Below, in pieces: positions 32,151-43,893 of a stretch of 64,000 nucleotides of DNA. The stretch is from positions 9,481,414 to 9,545,413 of the forward strand of contig NC_134034.1 in the NCBI RefSeq assembly GCF_964204645.1, read 5' to 3'. This DNA comes from Tubulanus polymorphus. Lineage: Eukaryota; Nemertea; Palaeonemertea; Tubulaniformes; Tubulanidae. Position 1 is the stretch's first letter, and each line of letters opens with the position of its first letter. The notes below the pieces were generated by a model. That model was given only the letters and a program-made list of their open reading frames with translations, had not been told where the DNA came from and made no database searches. Position numbers and translations under genes: made by a program.

Positions 32151-35100
32151 GCACAGAGCCATTTTCTATTTTAGAGAATAGTCGCGCTGAAAACCGTTAT
32201 GATGAGCGTCATCAATTTTTGCCGTAATCTGTCACGATATATTGTGTACGCAGCGCAACAGGCGGTGCCTCGATTCCTTCACGCGTGTCTGTGTGTATTT
32301 TACCGTCGATGTAGATATACTGCTGGTGGTAACGATGAAATCCGATGCTATACACTAAACCCTCGACGACGATCGTCTGCGGGTTTGATCTCTCCGCGTC
32401 GTGCGTTGTTTATTTATTTACTCCCGGTATCGAGACCCCATTAGTCAATCTGTTCCTTTACGAGACGACGGCGGTCACGTGACGGTGTAATGATCGCTAA
32501 GGCGATTTGCGTAATGACGAGAATTGGTTTTTTTCGGTGATAAGCGACCAGTAGAGATCTCAGAGTGCTGTTAGAGATGGAGAGGTGTTGTATTGTAACG
32601 TGTGTACTAATGAAAACTTAGAGATATGGAGGGGGTTGAAAATATTTTGGGAAAAATAAAATTCTCTCTTCCTGTCACAGGTGACAATCTACAATCTATA
32701 ATCCACTCCATCTAGCACAATTTTCAATCAATGTGCCGAGTCACTTTTTAGCAGTGTGCACTTTTATACCGAGTGAGCTGATCAAATGTCTAATATCTGG
32801 TGTTTGTATTTCATTTTCAATTAGAAATGTCTCTGGGGAAGTCCTGAACACATGTGAAATGTGGACGATCAGTATTTGAAAGTGTGCTGATGAAATGTCT
32901 AATCTCTGGAATTTGTATTTCATTTGTAGTTCATCACGATATCAATGTTTATAACTTCACCAGCGCGCATTGTTGCATTAACTTTATAAATGAGTAACAT
33001 CATCAAAAAGGTTCATTATCAGCTGAGTTCATCGATATTTTTACTTTCTTTCTATCTTCATCCAATCCAGAGATATGAACAAAATGAAAAAATAGAACGG
33101 GGAAAAATAGGGACAAAAAATTCAACAATGCGGACCCAGTGGAAACTGTAAAAAGGCTAATGAGAATATCTTCGGTGATGTACTGAACTCACGTGAAGTG
33201 TTGACGATCAGTTTTTGAAAAGACGTGTTTACAGTTTCCGTTTTCGTTACAAATGTCAGTGAAGTGAAGCCGACACAGTGGTACAAATTCGATATTGGAA
33301 AGGTTCTCAAAACAACAGAATCCCGATAAGTTACGGGTGAAATCGACGTAGTAAAGGTATAGGAATGGATCTACTTTGACGGGAATATTCTCCAATCTCT
33401 TCGCATGTAAACGAACACGTTTTTGATTGAAGATGATTAAACGCATAGCCACTACGCGTGTACGATTGATACTTACCATGAGAACTTCCAGACCCTGTTA
33501 GAATTCATTTTAAAGTTCACGATTTTCGGCATACTCTATAAACAGATATTCTTTCTTCCATGATTGCGTGTAAACTGGCAATGATTTATTTTGAAGGTTA
33601 ATTTGGTTTTATCAAAAATTCAATCGGGTAAACTGCACCATTTACCTGACGAAGCTATTATGCACTACTATACTAGTAGCGAATTCTCATAATTTCAAAT
33701 CAACCTTTTTAGTGAATCCAGGTTATAATGCCAGAGGTAAAAATGCCAGAGGTAAAAATGCCAGCAGGAAATATGCAGATGATTTATTACACGATTTATT
33801 TGTTTACACTAGATTTTACGTACATATTGAGCGCACATTTCAAATAAAACATTTTGCTATATAATGTAAATTAAAAATCGAATCAGTCATTTATTTTGAA
33901 AAGAAATCATTTGGAACATGAGAATATATTGACATTGGACAAAATAGTCTTATCTATACTAGATGACATTCAGATGCTACATATTTCTAGATATTTCAAC
34001 TCCGAGTTAACTTTAACTCAGGACTGCGGAACTGGATCCTGGCATTTTACTACTATTTGTACTATTTTCAGGTTCGCTGATTTAACTACCCCTCCCCCTA
34101 CAACACTGACTTATCAACGATACGTGTTAATCGCAATATATGCAGCATGTTCGATTAGTCACAAAAGTTTCTGAGTAACTTTGACTGTCATTAATATAGC
34201 TATCATCATATGTCATTTCGGTGGTTGCGTGTACAAAACTCGATCCTGGACGAGACTTTTTTCCGAACGCCATCTCCGCGCGTCGCGAGGTGTTGTCACA
34301 TTACACATTGATGTATATATATGGGCCAGGTCGTGACGTCACACGCGTTCAGTCAATATTCCCCTCATGCAATCTACATACGATAAATCTTACGATAAAA
34401 GTCAATCTATGACATTCTCTACTAAAATCCAATTACGGTTCCGGCCACCCCCGCCATCCCCTGAAGTAATTCGCAAACCTGCCGATCCACTCCTAATCAG
34501 TCGTTAATTTATTGAAAGGCCAGAAGCTTTATTGCTTCTATGTGATGTATGTCACCTCTCAACTCAGTGTGCCAGTGACTGATACAGTTTTTATCTACGT
34601 ATTTACATTTACAGTAGGCCTACTCCACGTCGAGGTCAGTTTCATTAGGAGAATAACTCGGGTTTCATTGAGTACGTATATAATGTGGAACCGTAAGCTC
34701 TAAGATGTGGTTCCACAGGAGATGTCTCCAGTTCGACGCTGAATGGGTTCAGTTTGACTCTGGACCCAGTTCCACGTTTCAGTGGATATCAAAAGGTTGA
34801 ATACGAAAATTTAGTTGAGACTGTTAGGGTTATCATTGGATATAAGGGGACATGCCCCTACCACTCCCCCCTTAAATACCAATCCCTATTTATAAGGCCA
34901 TTATATACTGACTATCCTCAAAATTGAGTAACTAATGGATGTTAAAGAGTCTTAAAAACATCATCTCAAAAACGAAGCGGGATGTAAACAGATTCTATTT
35001 TCATCAAAATGGTGACTTACATCGTGACAAAAGGCATTAATTTGTCTTGGGGCGATGGCCTCTCCTCGCCTATCCGATGTAACATAATATATAGACCATG

Positions 35101-35525
35101 ATTGAGACATACCCCTTTGGACTTTGCTTTAAAAGTAGATAAATCGGTGTCGTCTGTATACGACAGCGGAGGAACGTCAGTAAATCTCGTCGACAGATTT
35201 ACATTGATAGACGCTATTTTTAGCGCGTTAATTCTAATGATAGCTAATTATCGGTTTTATTTACGACGACGTAACGTCGACGCGCTATCTTTAGACGCAG
35301 ACGATTGCCGGCCGTGTCGCTTTTAAAATTCATAAATCCGCTGCCAGTTCTCCAGTCTGACCCTTGACACATCGTCGAGCGACGTTTGCGATGACTTTTG
35401 ATGCCCAATTAACTACTAGGCGATGTCGTTATGGAGAATATATATGGATAGTTCCTAAGTACTCGATCTGCACGTGATCGATGCGCCTTTAAGATCTGTG
35501 TCGATATATTTCAACCGAAAGCTTA
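32151..35525. other. Intergenic stretch with family B and C copies
   Basis: Family B minisatellite units lie at 32760-32940 and 33160-33240, and a family C unit at 34735-34790. The small ORFs at 32199-32444, 33896-34174 and 35102-35326 have no recognisable domain. The last one reads through a hydrophobic stretch but lacks other support. Confidence 0.45.
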
Positions 35526-35789
35526 TGAGGGAGAGGGAGAGGGAGAGGGAGAGGGAGAGGGAGAGGGAGAGGGAGAGGGAGAGGGAGAGGGAGAGGGAGA
35601 GGGAGAGGGAGAGGGAGAGGGAGAGGGAGAGGGAGAGGGAGAGGGAGAGGGAGAGGGAGAGGGAGAGGGAGAGGGAGAGGGAGAGGGAGAGGGAGAGGGA
35701 GAGGGAGAGGGAGAGGGAGAGGGAGAGGGAGAGGGAGAGGGAGAGGGAGAGGGAGAGGGAGAGGGAGAGGGAGAGGGAGAGGGAGAGAG
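35526..35789. repeat. (GAGGGA)n hexanucleotide microsatellite, about 44 copies
   Basis: About 264 bp of uninterrupted GAGGGA repeats, purine-only on the plus strand. It is read through by a 117-codon ORF (35474-35827) that is almost entirely Arg-Glu dipeptides; this is a by-product of the hexamer rather than evidence of a protein. Confidence 0.97.
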
Positions 35790-37239
35790 TTAGTCGAGAA
35801 GACTCGAAGTCTTTGTCGACGAAGTGACGTATTTAAATTGGCTTCCAGATCTCTGAGGTGATATACACTATATCATGTATGTATCGATATGTCAGCAGGA
35901 TTTGTCAAAAATCTGCAGCTCTGAAGACAAATAATTGATGTTTCATTTTTGCGGAGATAAGCGTTTCGTTGGTATAAAACGCAGACACGTGGTCTGGTTG
36001 AAGTGTTTATAGTTCGTGAGATATCTATCTATCGAAAACGACGTCAAAGAGGGCAAACAAATCAAGGATACAAGTCGAATTGTAATAAATTGTTATCACA
36101 CGCAACTCTAATATCCATTTATAATGAAACTAAAATATTGCCGTCACGATATCGATTTTAAAAGCCGACCCTCAATAATTGAGATACCGAACAATAAGAT
36201 GCAGGATCTGTGACCTTGAACTGTGAATCGACTTGACCTTGAAATGTCATGAAGTTGAAAAATTCTTTCGGCCGTTTCTATTGATATCTCGAAGCCCTTC
36301 GTACCAGAATAAGTGTGGGGTGGGATCCAACCGGCATTACTGAGTGGATGAGCCTATACCACTCACCATTTCGCTCGAGCTGTACTCCAAAAAAAATATA
36401 ACTTCGTAAACGTATTTTGAGTATATTTTTCCTTGTGCTTTGCTTATTGCGTTATATATGAGTCTAATGGCCAGACAATTTGATTGCGCGGAGGCCGCCA
36501 TCATTTCTGAAAGGGTCGATAGATCAAGTTGACGTGATTTGATGGTGTCCTGGGCATAAAACGGAGGCAGACATCCTTGCTATCGGCCCTGCCTGAATTC
36601 AGACTGCTTTGTTCTTGCTTGAGTTTGACATTGTTCTTGCACGGGGCAGATCCGGGGGCAGACTTAGACAGGAGCACGAAAAAGGGAAAGATCAAGGGGT
36701 CTGGAAAATTGTTAAATCTCAATTTACTTTTGAATACAATTTCCTGAAATTTGTTACATTTAAGAGAATATAGGCATTGAGGCCCTGTTCTTGGACAGAG
36801 GATTGCTGACCTCTTAGTAGTGGGTGGATACAAAAACATCGTTTTCCAAAGGGCACTGATAAATTGCGACCGTAGCACCTGCTCCTTGTGCTCCCATGTA
36901 TTTCCAATCCACATCCCTCCGCTCTTTTTAAAAGGCTAAACACGTTATGTTACGTCAGACCGAAAAAGTCGTCTGTTTTCATTCACGTGTCGTCTGCTCG
37001 CCTTGCGCTAATCCAATCAACGTTCGTCTACTATTTCACTTGCGCTAATCGATTTATTTCCCATATTGGCGCTCCATATAATCGATTTATCTCACTCACG
37101 GCGCGCGGTCTCGTCTCTATGCCACCCGAAAACTCAACTCGTTTCACGTTTCATTCTCGTTTTTCTTCTCGGCCGGTTATTAATCTCAGCGATATTTCAT
37201 TCAGAGCTATTTCCACCGGGTGTTATATATATATATATG
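35790..37239. other. Intergenic, no gene seen
   Basis: A segment at 36645-36900 resembles the hAT-like CAGGGGCGGATCTAG element type (GGGGGCAGACTTAGACAGGA near 36653), probably an old copy. Nothing coding is recognised. Confidence 0.4.
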
Positions 37240-37600
37240 AGGATATGTGAGGATCCACCAGGTGTCACTAGTGTACAGTAGGACGCAAACTACAGCGGCA
37301 ATAAAGGATATCACTTGTGGCACGTAAGAATCCACCAGATGTCGCTAGTGTGCAGTAGGACATTTACTACAGCAGCTTGTAGCAAGTGAGGATCCACCAG
37401 ATGTCACCAGTGTGCAGTAGGATATTTACTACAGCAGTTTGTGGCAAGTAAGGATCCACCAGATGTCGTTAGTGTGTAGTAGGACATCAACTACTACAGC
37501 AATACAGGATTGCTGCCCCTTGTGGCCATTCAGGATCCACCATCACTACTACGGCAATAGAGGATTCCACTTGTGGCAAGCGCGCTTCAGTTTTCTAGGT
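37240..37600 (+). repeat. 62-77-bp minisatellite (family D)
   Basis: Five to six copies marked by GATCCACCAGATGTCGCTAG, TGTGCAGTAGGACAT and TTGTGGCAAGTAAG. The unit length varies through an optional insert (CAATAAAGGATTCCAC). The same family is at 46740-47290 in inverted orientation, and single related segments are at 55685-55900 and 61680-61765. Confidence 0.85.
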
Positions 37601-40059
37601 CTCATTCTCAAACACGAACGGCCACCGTTTCTCCCAAGTCTCTGAATAATCAATTAATATGAATAAAAACCTACGTAAATGCATGTTATGTTCGGAGGCT
37701 CGTATGATAATATTTAGATTGTGTGCGCGAGCCTAAAAATCCGATTGATGTTGATCGAAAGCAAACTAATTTCAGTCGCCGTCTAATGAACTGAGTGGCT
37801 TCATAGTTGGCATTGATCGTGGGTATCGACTGGCAGGAGATCATATCCAGCTACTAGTCCGATTTGCGTCGGTATTCGTCGCATCGTAACCCTACGTAAA
37901 CTTATGGCACACACCAGATGGCGCTACGCGTCTACGGTTTAATATAGTCGAAATCGATCGGCTCCAGTCAATTTGATGCTCCCTGATATCATTAAACGAG
38001 TATTCTATTTTAACATATTGATGTTAGTGAGTTGTTAGTGATGTTAGTGAGCCATTATCGAAAACTAAGATAGTAGTGACGTTTAGACTCAAGGATGATC
38101 TCTATATTTTCCTTCACATTTTGTGGCTTATTTCGTCAACAGCGAATCGTGCTGAGAACGAGGAATGGCAATATTTGCGCAAACCGTGGAACGGGGCGAA
38201 TTCACTGTAAACTTCACGGCTACTGGCTGCTGTGTGACTCTGTAAACTTCACGGCTGCTGGCTGCTGAGTGACTCTGCGTGCCTGTAAGTGACATCTTAA
38301 ATCGTTTTAAACTATGCGTGATGGATGATTTGTGAACGGAAGTACCGGAAGTAGTGCCGCTCACAGGCAGACGACATCTAATAGGCAATATTTCATGTGT
38401 GTCTCATATTTTTCTGAAGTAATAACATGTTGACGGAATGAGTTCACCAGGATTTACTCGTTTAGAATGCTGAGATTTACCTGAGATGTTTCTTTCTCTC
38501 AATTCCGATCGATTTAGAAATATGCAGCAAAATATGCAATGCAAGTCTGTATTATATCGGTTATTAAGTTTTAAACCGGTGAACAGTTGTTTACGTGTCT
38601 TATGGGTAACCCTACATCGCAACTGGGGCAAGGAAGGATTCCACTAGGCGTTCATTGAGACAACCACGAGAACTATTGGATATGAATTCAAATCGTCTTA
38701 TCGCGAACCGAACAGACACGACACGCATCTACCAGCGTCTGATACGTACTACCTACCCTCCGGTCAATTCTTTACCAGGGACCAATGTCACCGGAGAAAA
38801 TCTACTTAACGCCTGTACAAAAGTCGAGGTTAATCTTCTCGCCGTGGGTGAAGTTTTGATGCTAGCGAAACGAGAAAGCGGCACGTAGGCCCCGGCCGAA
38901 CCAAAATTGCGACAAGACGGACTCCCGATTCATGAACCTACCTCTTGGTCTTTAGTCCGAACGCTTGGCTCCGAGTCACGTCATAACCTTCTCCCAGTTT
39001 GATCATATCTCAGATCAGTCATTTAGCAGACGTGTATTTGGGATATTTGCACCCGTCGCGTAGAATGGCCTTCCCCAACCCCTCCGTGATAATTGACTCC
39101 GTTCCAGCATTCAATAACAGCTCGAGACATTTCTGTTTAAGTTATCGCCTGTGCTTGGACAGCGCATAACAGTTCCACATATTTGGCGCTAAATTCATAA
39201 CTCAAGCCAAGTCCAATGCTATCTTAAAGGAAAATAGAAAAATTAGGAAAATCAGGCAGAGTCCTAAAGTAAATGAAGGGCATAGCTCGAATAAAGCGAC
39301 CGTGTTGAATGCCACAAATTTGCCGGTGAGATACGTTTCGAATTCTTGATCGGGGTACATTATTTGGTATGGGGGAGGGGGAGGGGGTAAAACCGCAGGA
39401 TGGTCCGAACAGGATGGTAGCGAAACCAGATAGGACCTGATTTTAAAGCGCATGCGCACATTTGATAAGTGGGTGGCACTTTCAACCGGAAATGGAAGAG
39501 AATTTAAAAGGACAGTATTCAGGATTGATGAACAGATTCTCGATCGACATATTTCAATTACTGGCACTCCACGTTTCATCTCTGTACGACTGGTATCAAT
39601 TTAGTAGTAACCATCGATCAGCGCGATCAATAGATCTGAAAACGAAACGACGATTTATCGGTCGAATGGCTCAGAACTGAAAAGAGCGTAGTCGTCACAT
39701 CGGAACATTGTGTATAAAACACAAAACACCCCGAGGGACTTCGCGAACGCCGACGGACTAGGCGAAGAAAATTGCGAACATGATCAGTATAGACAGGTTG
39801 CGAGAGCTGAAAGGGGGGCTGGCTGCGGGGAAAAATTGCGTCGACATACAGCACGTAAAAATACAATTAGCGCGAGTGGTTCCCCTGCAGCGCGTGACGA
39901 CACAGCTCTCTCTCCACAGCAGTCCTGTTTGGTTACGATCAATCCAGAGACAAAGCGATGGTGGGTTCAGTTTCACAGTCTGGAGTCGATCCAATCGAAG
40001 AGATTAGGTTTCTTTTTTAAGATGTCAGGGTTTCCAGGCTTCGTTAAACTGGGCCCAGG
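37601..40059. other. Intergenic, weak ORFs only
   Basis: Candidate ORFs at 38655-38888 (77 codons) and 39780-40007 (75 codons, with TATAAAA at about 39713 upstream) have no recognisable domain. A G-rich GGGGGAGGGGGAGGGGG tract is at 39370-39387. I cannot support a gene. Confidence 0.4.
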
Positions 40060-41000
40060 ACTGGTTTCCAGTTGTGTGGGTTTAATTTTACCGTGGACCC
40101 AGTTCCACTGTTGCGTGGGTTCAATCTGACTATGGATCCAGTTCCACAGTTCCAAGGGTTAAATTTGATTCTAGATGCAGGGGCCAGTTCCACGCTACAG
40201 TTGTGTAGTTCTAACTCGTTTGTGGACCCAATTCTACAGTATGCGTGGGTTTAATTCGGAAACTTTAGTTCCACATTTTGTGTGGGTTTTAAATTTCACT
40301 CTGGAAAATTCTTCCCCTGCAGTGTGTTTATGATAAAGTTCAACTTCCGTTGAACTTTCAGACGTCGAACGATATCTACAAAATCTACACGACGGGTTTT
40401 TTAGTCACTCGGCTCAAAATTCCCGACGCCAACAAAATAAACAATTGGACTAATGACATTTCAAACAATCGGTTATAATTTCGTTTGATCAATATAGAGA
40501 TCTGTTCATCTTATTAATGGAAAGATACGCGATAGAGGTACTGCCCCCTCAGTTCCTCTGGATGTGACATTATCAAACCATGCAGACACATGACTAACAC
40601 CCCCCCTACGCAGACACGCGACTTCCAAAGATCTCTCGGATGGTAAGCAGAACAAGCGTTTTCACGCTAACGCGCATCAATCCGTCTCACCACGACAAAA
40701 CAGTTTCTAAACTTCATCCACGCAAACAACTGAAACCTTGAAGTCTAGGACGAATATCAAAGCCACACAATTGTGGTACTCGACCTGTGTTGAACTTAAC
40801 CCACAACTGCGCAGCTGGATACAAATTAAGCCCGCACAACTGTGGAACTGGATTCAGAGTCAAATTGAACGGAGTCATATTAAAAACCATACAACTGTGG
40901 AACTGGATTCAGAGCCAAATTAAACCCACACAACTGTGGAACTGAATTCAGAGTCGAATTAAACATGCTCAACTGTGGAACTGGATCAAGAGGTTAATTA
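40060..41000. repeat. Two opposed family C minisatellite arrays
   Basis: Plus-orientation 39-bp-type units at 40060-40320 and complement-orientation units (CACAACTGTGGAACTGGATT) at about 40790-41000, separated by about 470 bp. Together they form a large imperfect inverted repeat. Confidence 0.8.
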
Positions 41001-43527
41001 AACTCTCACTTCTTTAAAACTAAGCCAGAGGAAGTGATTGCAGTTATTCACCAGTGCGTAATTCAAAAGCGATTTAGCATCAATCGGCAGAAAACCACAA
41101 TCTGCGATTAGTCGAATATCGTCGACGAACGAATATAAATCATAGTCCGATAGTGATTTTTATTTCGCTCTCAGATCTTTATCCGGTTCGTTTTTCTACG
41201 ATATAAAAAGAGCTATGATATCCGCGTCTGCCTAATCCGTCGCATACCCGGATGAAACTGCCAGATCACGTGCGGATATCGATTTTTATACCGGATAATA
41301 TATTCCGTTCTGTATCGACCGCGTTTAGATCGTTATAAGCAACATAAATCTACGTTTTATGTCTTCGGCATCGCGCGCTTTTTACCGTTAAGAGATAGAT
41401 AAAACTGCCCGGGGGTATATTAACACTGTCTGACTGACATTGCGGGAATGCGATGGGGTATCGCCGCTCTCTCTTTCTCAGCCAGCTCTCTCCTCAATTC
41501 TCTCTCCTCCTCTCTTCGTTCAGTTTCAGAGTCCATCGTCTATTTTCACACAGTCCCGGGAGTAGTTGTTTCAGCTGAGATCCCTGTCGCTTTACGATCC
41601 CAGTGTACCCACCATTAGACGCTAAGGTTCTTGGTGAAAGTCTACTCATAAGGCCTATGTCATAATTTTCCCATCAGTCCAACGCTGACTTGATTCGTCT
41701 AATGCGTTCTGCCGTAAATAATAACCGCAGTTTCATATTCTCCTCTTATGCAACAATTTAAGAAGAGGTGCGTGCGGCGCTGATTCTTCCTACCGAACAC
41801 GGAATGAAAAACGTTTTATATAGTTGATTGTTTTGTGAAATATTCTGAAATTGCTCTTTGGGATTTTAACAGTCTCGAATGGAAATCAGTTCTATGCCAT
41901 GCCATGCCATGAAAACGTTGGAACCTCATAGAAAGTTGACTTGCAGGTTGTACATCTGTTATGAGAGGTTTTACCGATTAAACCATGCACGATCTCGTAT
42001 TAAAAGTTTACTCTTTATACTATCACTATCCGTACGATTATTATGGCGAGGTCACGTTTCAGCACGCTGGTTGTTCTTAGACATTCTTGGCACGAGGCCC
42101 CGATCAGTAACATTGGTGTTTGTAAGTCATGTAAAACCGTTTGTAACGAGGGCTGTATTTAATCAACATTCGATAGGTATCTGAGTATCATTTATACAAA
42201 ATAATTAATCCCATCGAACTCCACGCGTATATATACACTCACCCGCGGTGTATCAGCTACCGTCGAAATGTTGACGTCACTCCCGACTTGGGGTTCAATC
42301 GGTGAGAGGAGAGTTGTTGCTCTTCCTGCATTAGGCCTATGGCCTATACGTAACTCTTTTTGACGCCGTAAAAACCGCTAGAAAAAATTGTTCGTCGATG
42401 TCATATTAAGGAATGCAGCGCGAGTCGATGAGCACTACGTCATCAATATTAGCGTTTCAAAATGGTGGCAATTTCAGAATTTGTGAATTTTGGCGTTTAT
42501 CTACATAAATTTTGATATAATTTTGGCGTATATCTTTTGGCGTATATTGCATGACTCTTTTTTCTATTCAATACATTTTTACGTCTTTTTGCTAATTGAT
42601 CTTTGAGCAGATGTGCACTACGTCATCAACATCGGAGCTAGCCTCGTTAGACTGGTTGCCGGTCAATTCAATTCAATTGTCGATATATTCAAATTCAAAA
42701 TTTATTCATTGATCAATTATCTATATCATTCATATATGTGTTATTTTTCTTCAAAGCGTCAATAAACTTTCAAGTTAGTTTTTCTTGTTCTCACAAGTTA
42801 GCGGTCGAGGTTAGAATTGATCTTTTCCAGAAATCGAACTTCAAAGTTGAGATGCCGGTTTTCGTAGACAATTTTCCACGAATATCGCCTCATCTAGTGA
42901 ACAAAAAACAAAAAACAAATCAGCATGACATATAAAGATCAAGCTAAATATGAAATCCCACACACTAAGATTAAAAAGAGTCGCTAGCCGGTTCAGGCCG
43001 GTTGGGAGATTGTTTAAACAAATCGGAACCGAAATATACAATTATGCTCATCGATTTTAACAAAAAAATATATATATTCGACCGCCGATCGTACAACCCC
43101 CCTGGTTCGCTCCCGGCAGGTGTGGTGGGTTTGTAAGGGGCATCAATATCTAATGAAAGCAAATCAAACGAAATCTTCCAATTAAATACACAAAAATGAT
43201 AAAAATAGTCCTAAATATTTCCTCGAGTAAATGATTTATTCGCAATTTCGATTCATGTCCTATAATAAACGTATAGTGGTCGCGTGGGTTTGCCCTGCTA
43301 ATACGTAATACTTCTTCTCATACTCCGCCGCACTGGGGCAATAGCCCTCTCCGACAAATACACGAAACAAACACGACACAAGGCAGAAAGTAGAGCATAA
43401 ATATTGTTTTTGCTCTGGCGGTTTAATTGACCATTGTAGACTCGCTGTCAACCTCTCCGTGACAACCATTATCCTCTGTGTATAGTGCACGCTGCTGGGT
43501 AAATGTAAGTAAACTCGACCTTGTCAC
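41001..43527. other. Intergenic with dispersed element copies
   Basis: Contains a CACTAAGGTTCTTGGTG-type segment near 41630 (AGACGCTAAGGTTCTTGGTG; cf. 28000). There are copies of the element carrying CACTACGTCATCAATATTAG (42430, 42610) next to GACTGGTTGCCGGTCAATTC (42655). A further dispersed segment at 42970-43150 has a relative at 59600-59710. No supported exon. Confidence 0.45.
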
Positions 43528-43757
43528 CGCAAAGAGCTACTGTCGTTCTATCGCAAAAAGCTACTGTCGTTCTATCGCAAAGAGCTACTGTCGTTCTATC
43601 GCAAAGAGCTACTGTCGTTCTAACGCAAAGAGCTACTGTCGTTCTATCGCAAAGAGCTACTGTCGTTCTATCGCAAAGAGCTACTGTCGTTCTACCGCAA
43701 AGAGCTACTGTCGTTCTTAGCCCGCACTCACTTCACGTGCGAAGGGGGTGCGGGCTA
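43528..43757 (+). repeat. 24-bp tandem repeat (8 copies) ending in a strong hairpin
   Basis: Eight 24-bp units of CGCAAAGAGCTACTGTCGTT plus CTAT (core at 43536, 43560, 43584, 43608, 43632, 43656, 43680 and 43704). They encode AKSYCRSI if translated. They abut a hairpin at 43718-43757 with perfect 10-bp outer arms TAGCCCGCAC and GTGCGGGCTA, and an inner CTTC/GAAG stem around ACGTGC. Confidence 0.93.
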
Positions 43758-43784
43758 CTGATTAATATAACGTATATACTTGGA

Positions 43785-43893
43785 ATGGATCCGTCATTTC
43801 TATGGAAAGAGTATCCGCCTGGTCAGATTCGACGATGCCATCCACGCCCTGGCGCTCCCCGAATCTGCCGACCCTCTCAGACATTTGTCGCAG
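43785..43893 (+). CDS. Possible first coding exon (MDPSFLWKEYPPG), unidentified
   Basis: An ATG-led frame of 36 codons plus one base stops at CAG|GTAATT, a good donor. The product is rich in Pro and Arg (CHPRPGAPRICRPSQTF). No continuation exon was found and the family is unknown, so this is only a candidate. Confidence 0.2.

Noticed and set aside
35474-35827. 117-codon Arg-Glu repeat protein
   Set aside because: It is a direct consequence of the GAGGGA hexamer; no flanking domain or codon evidence.
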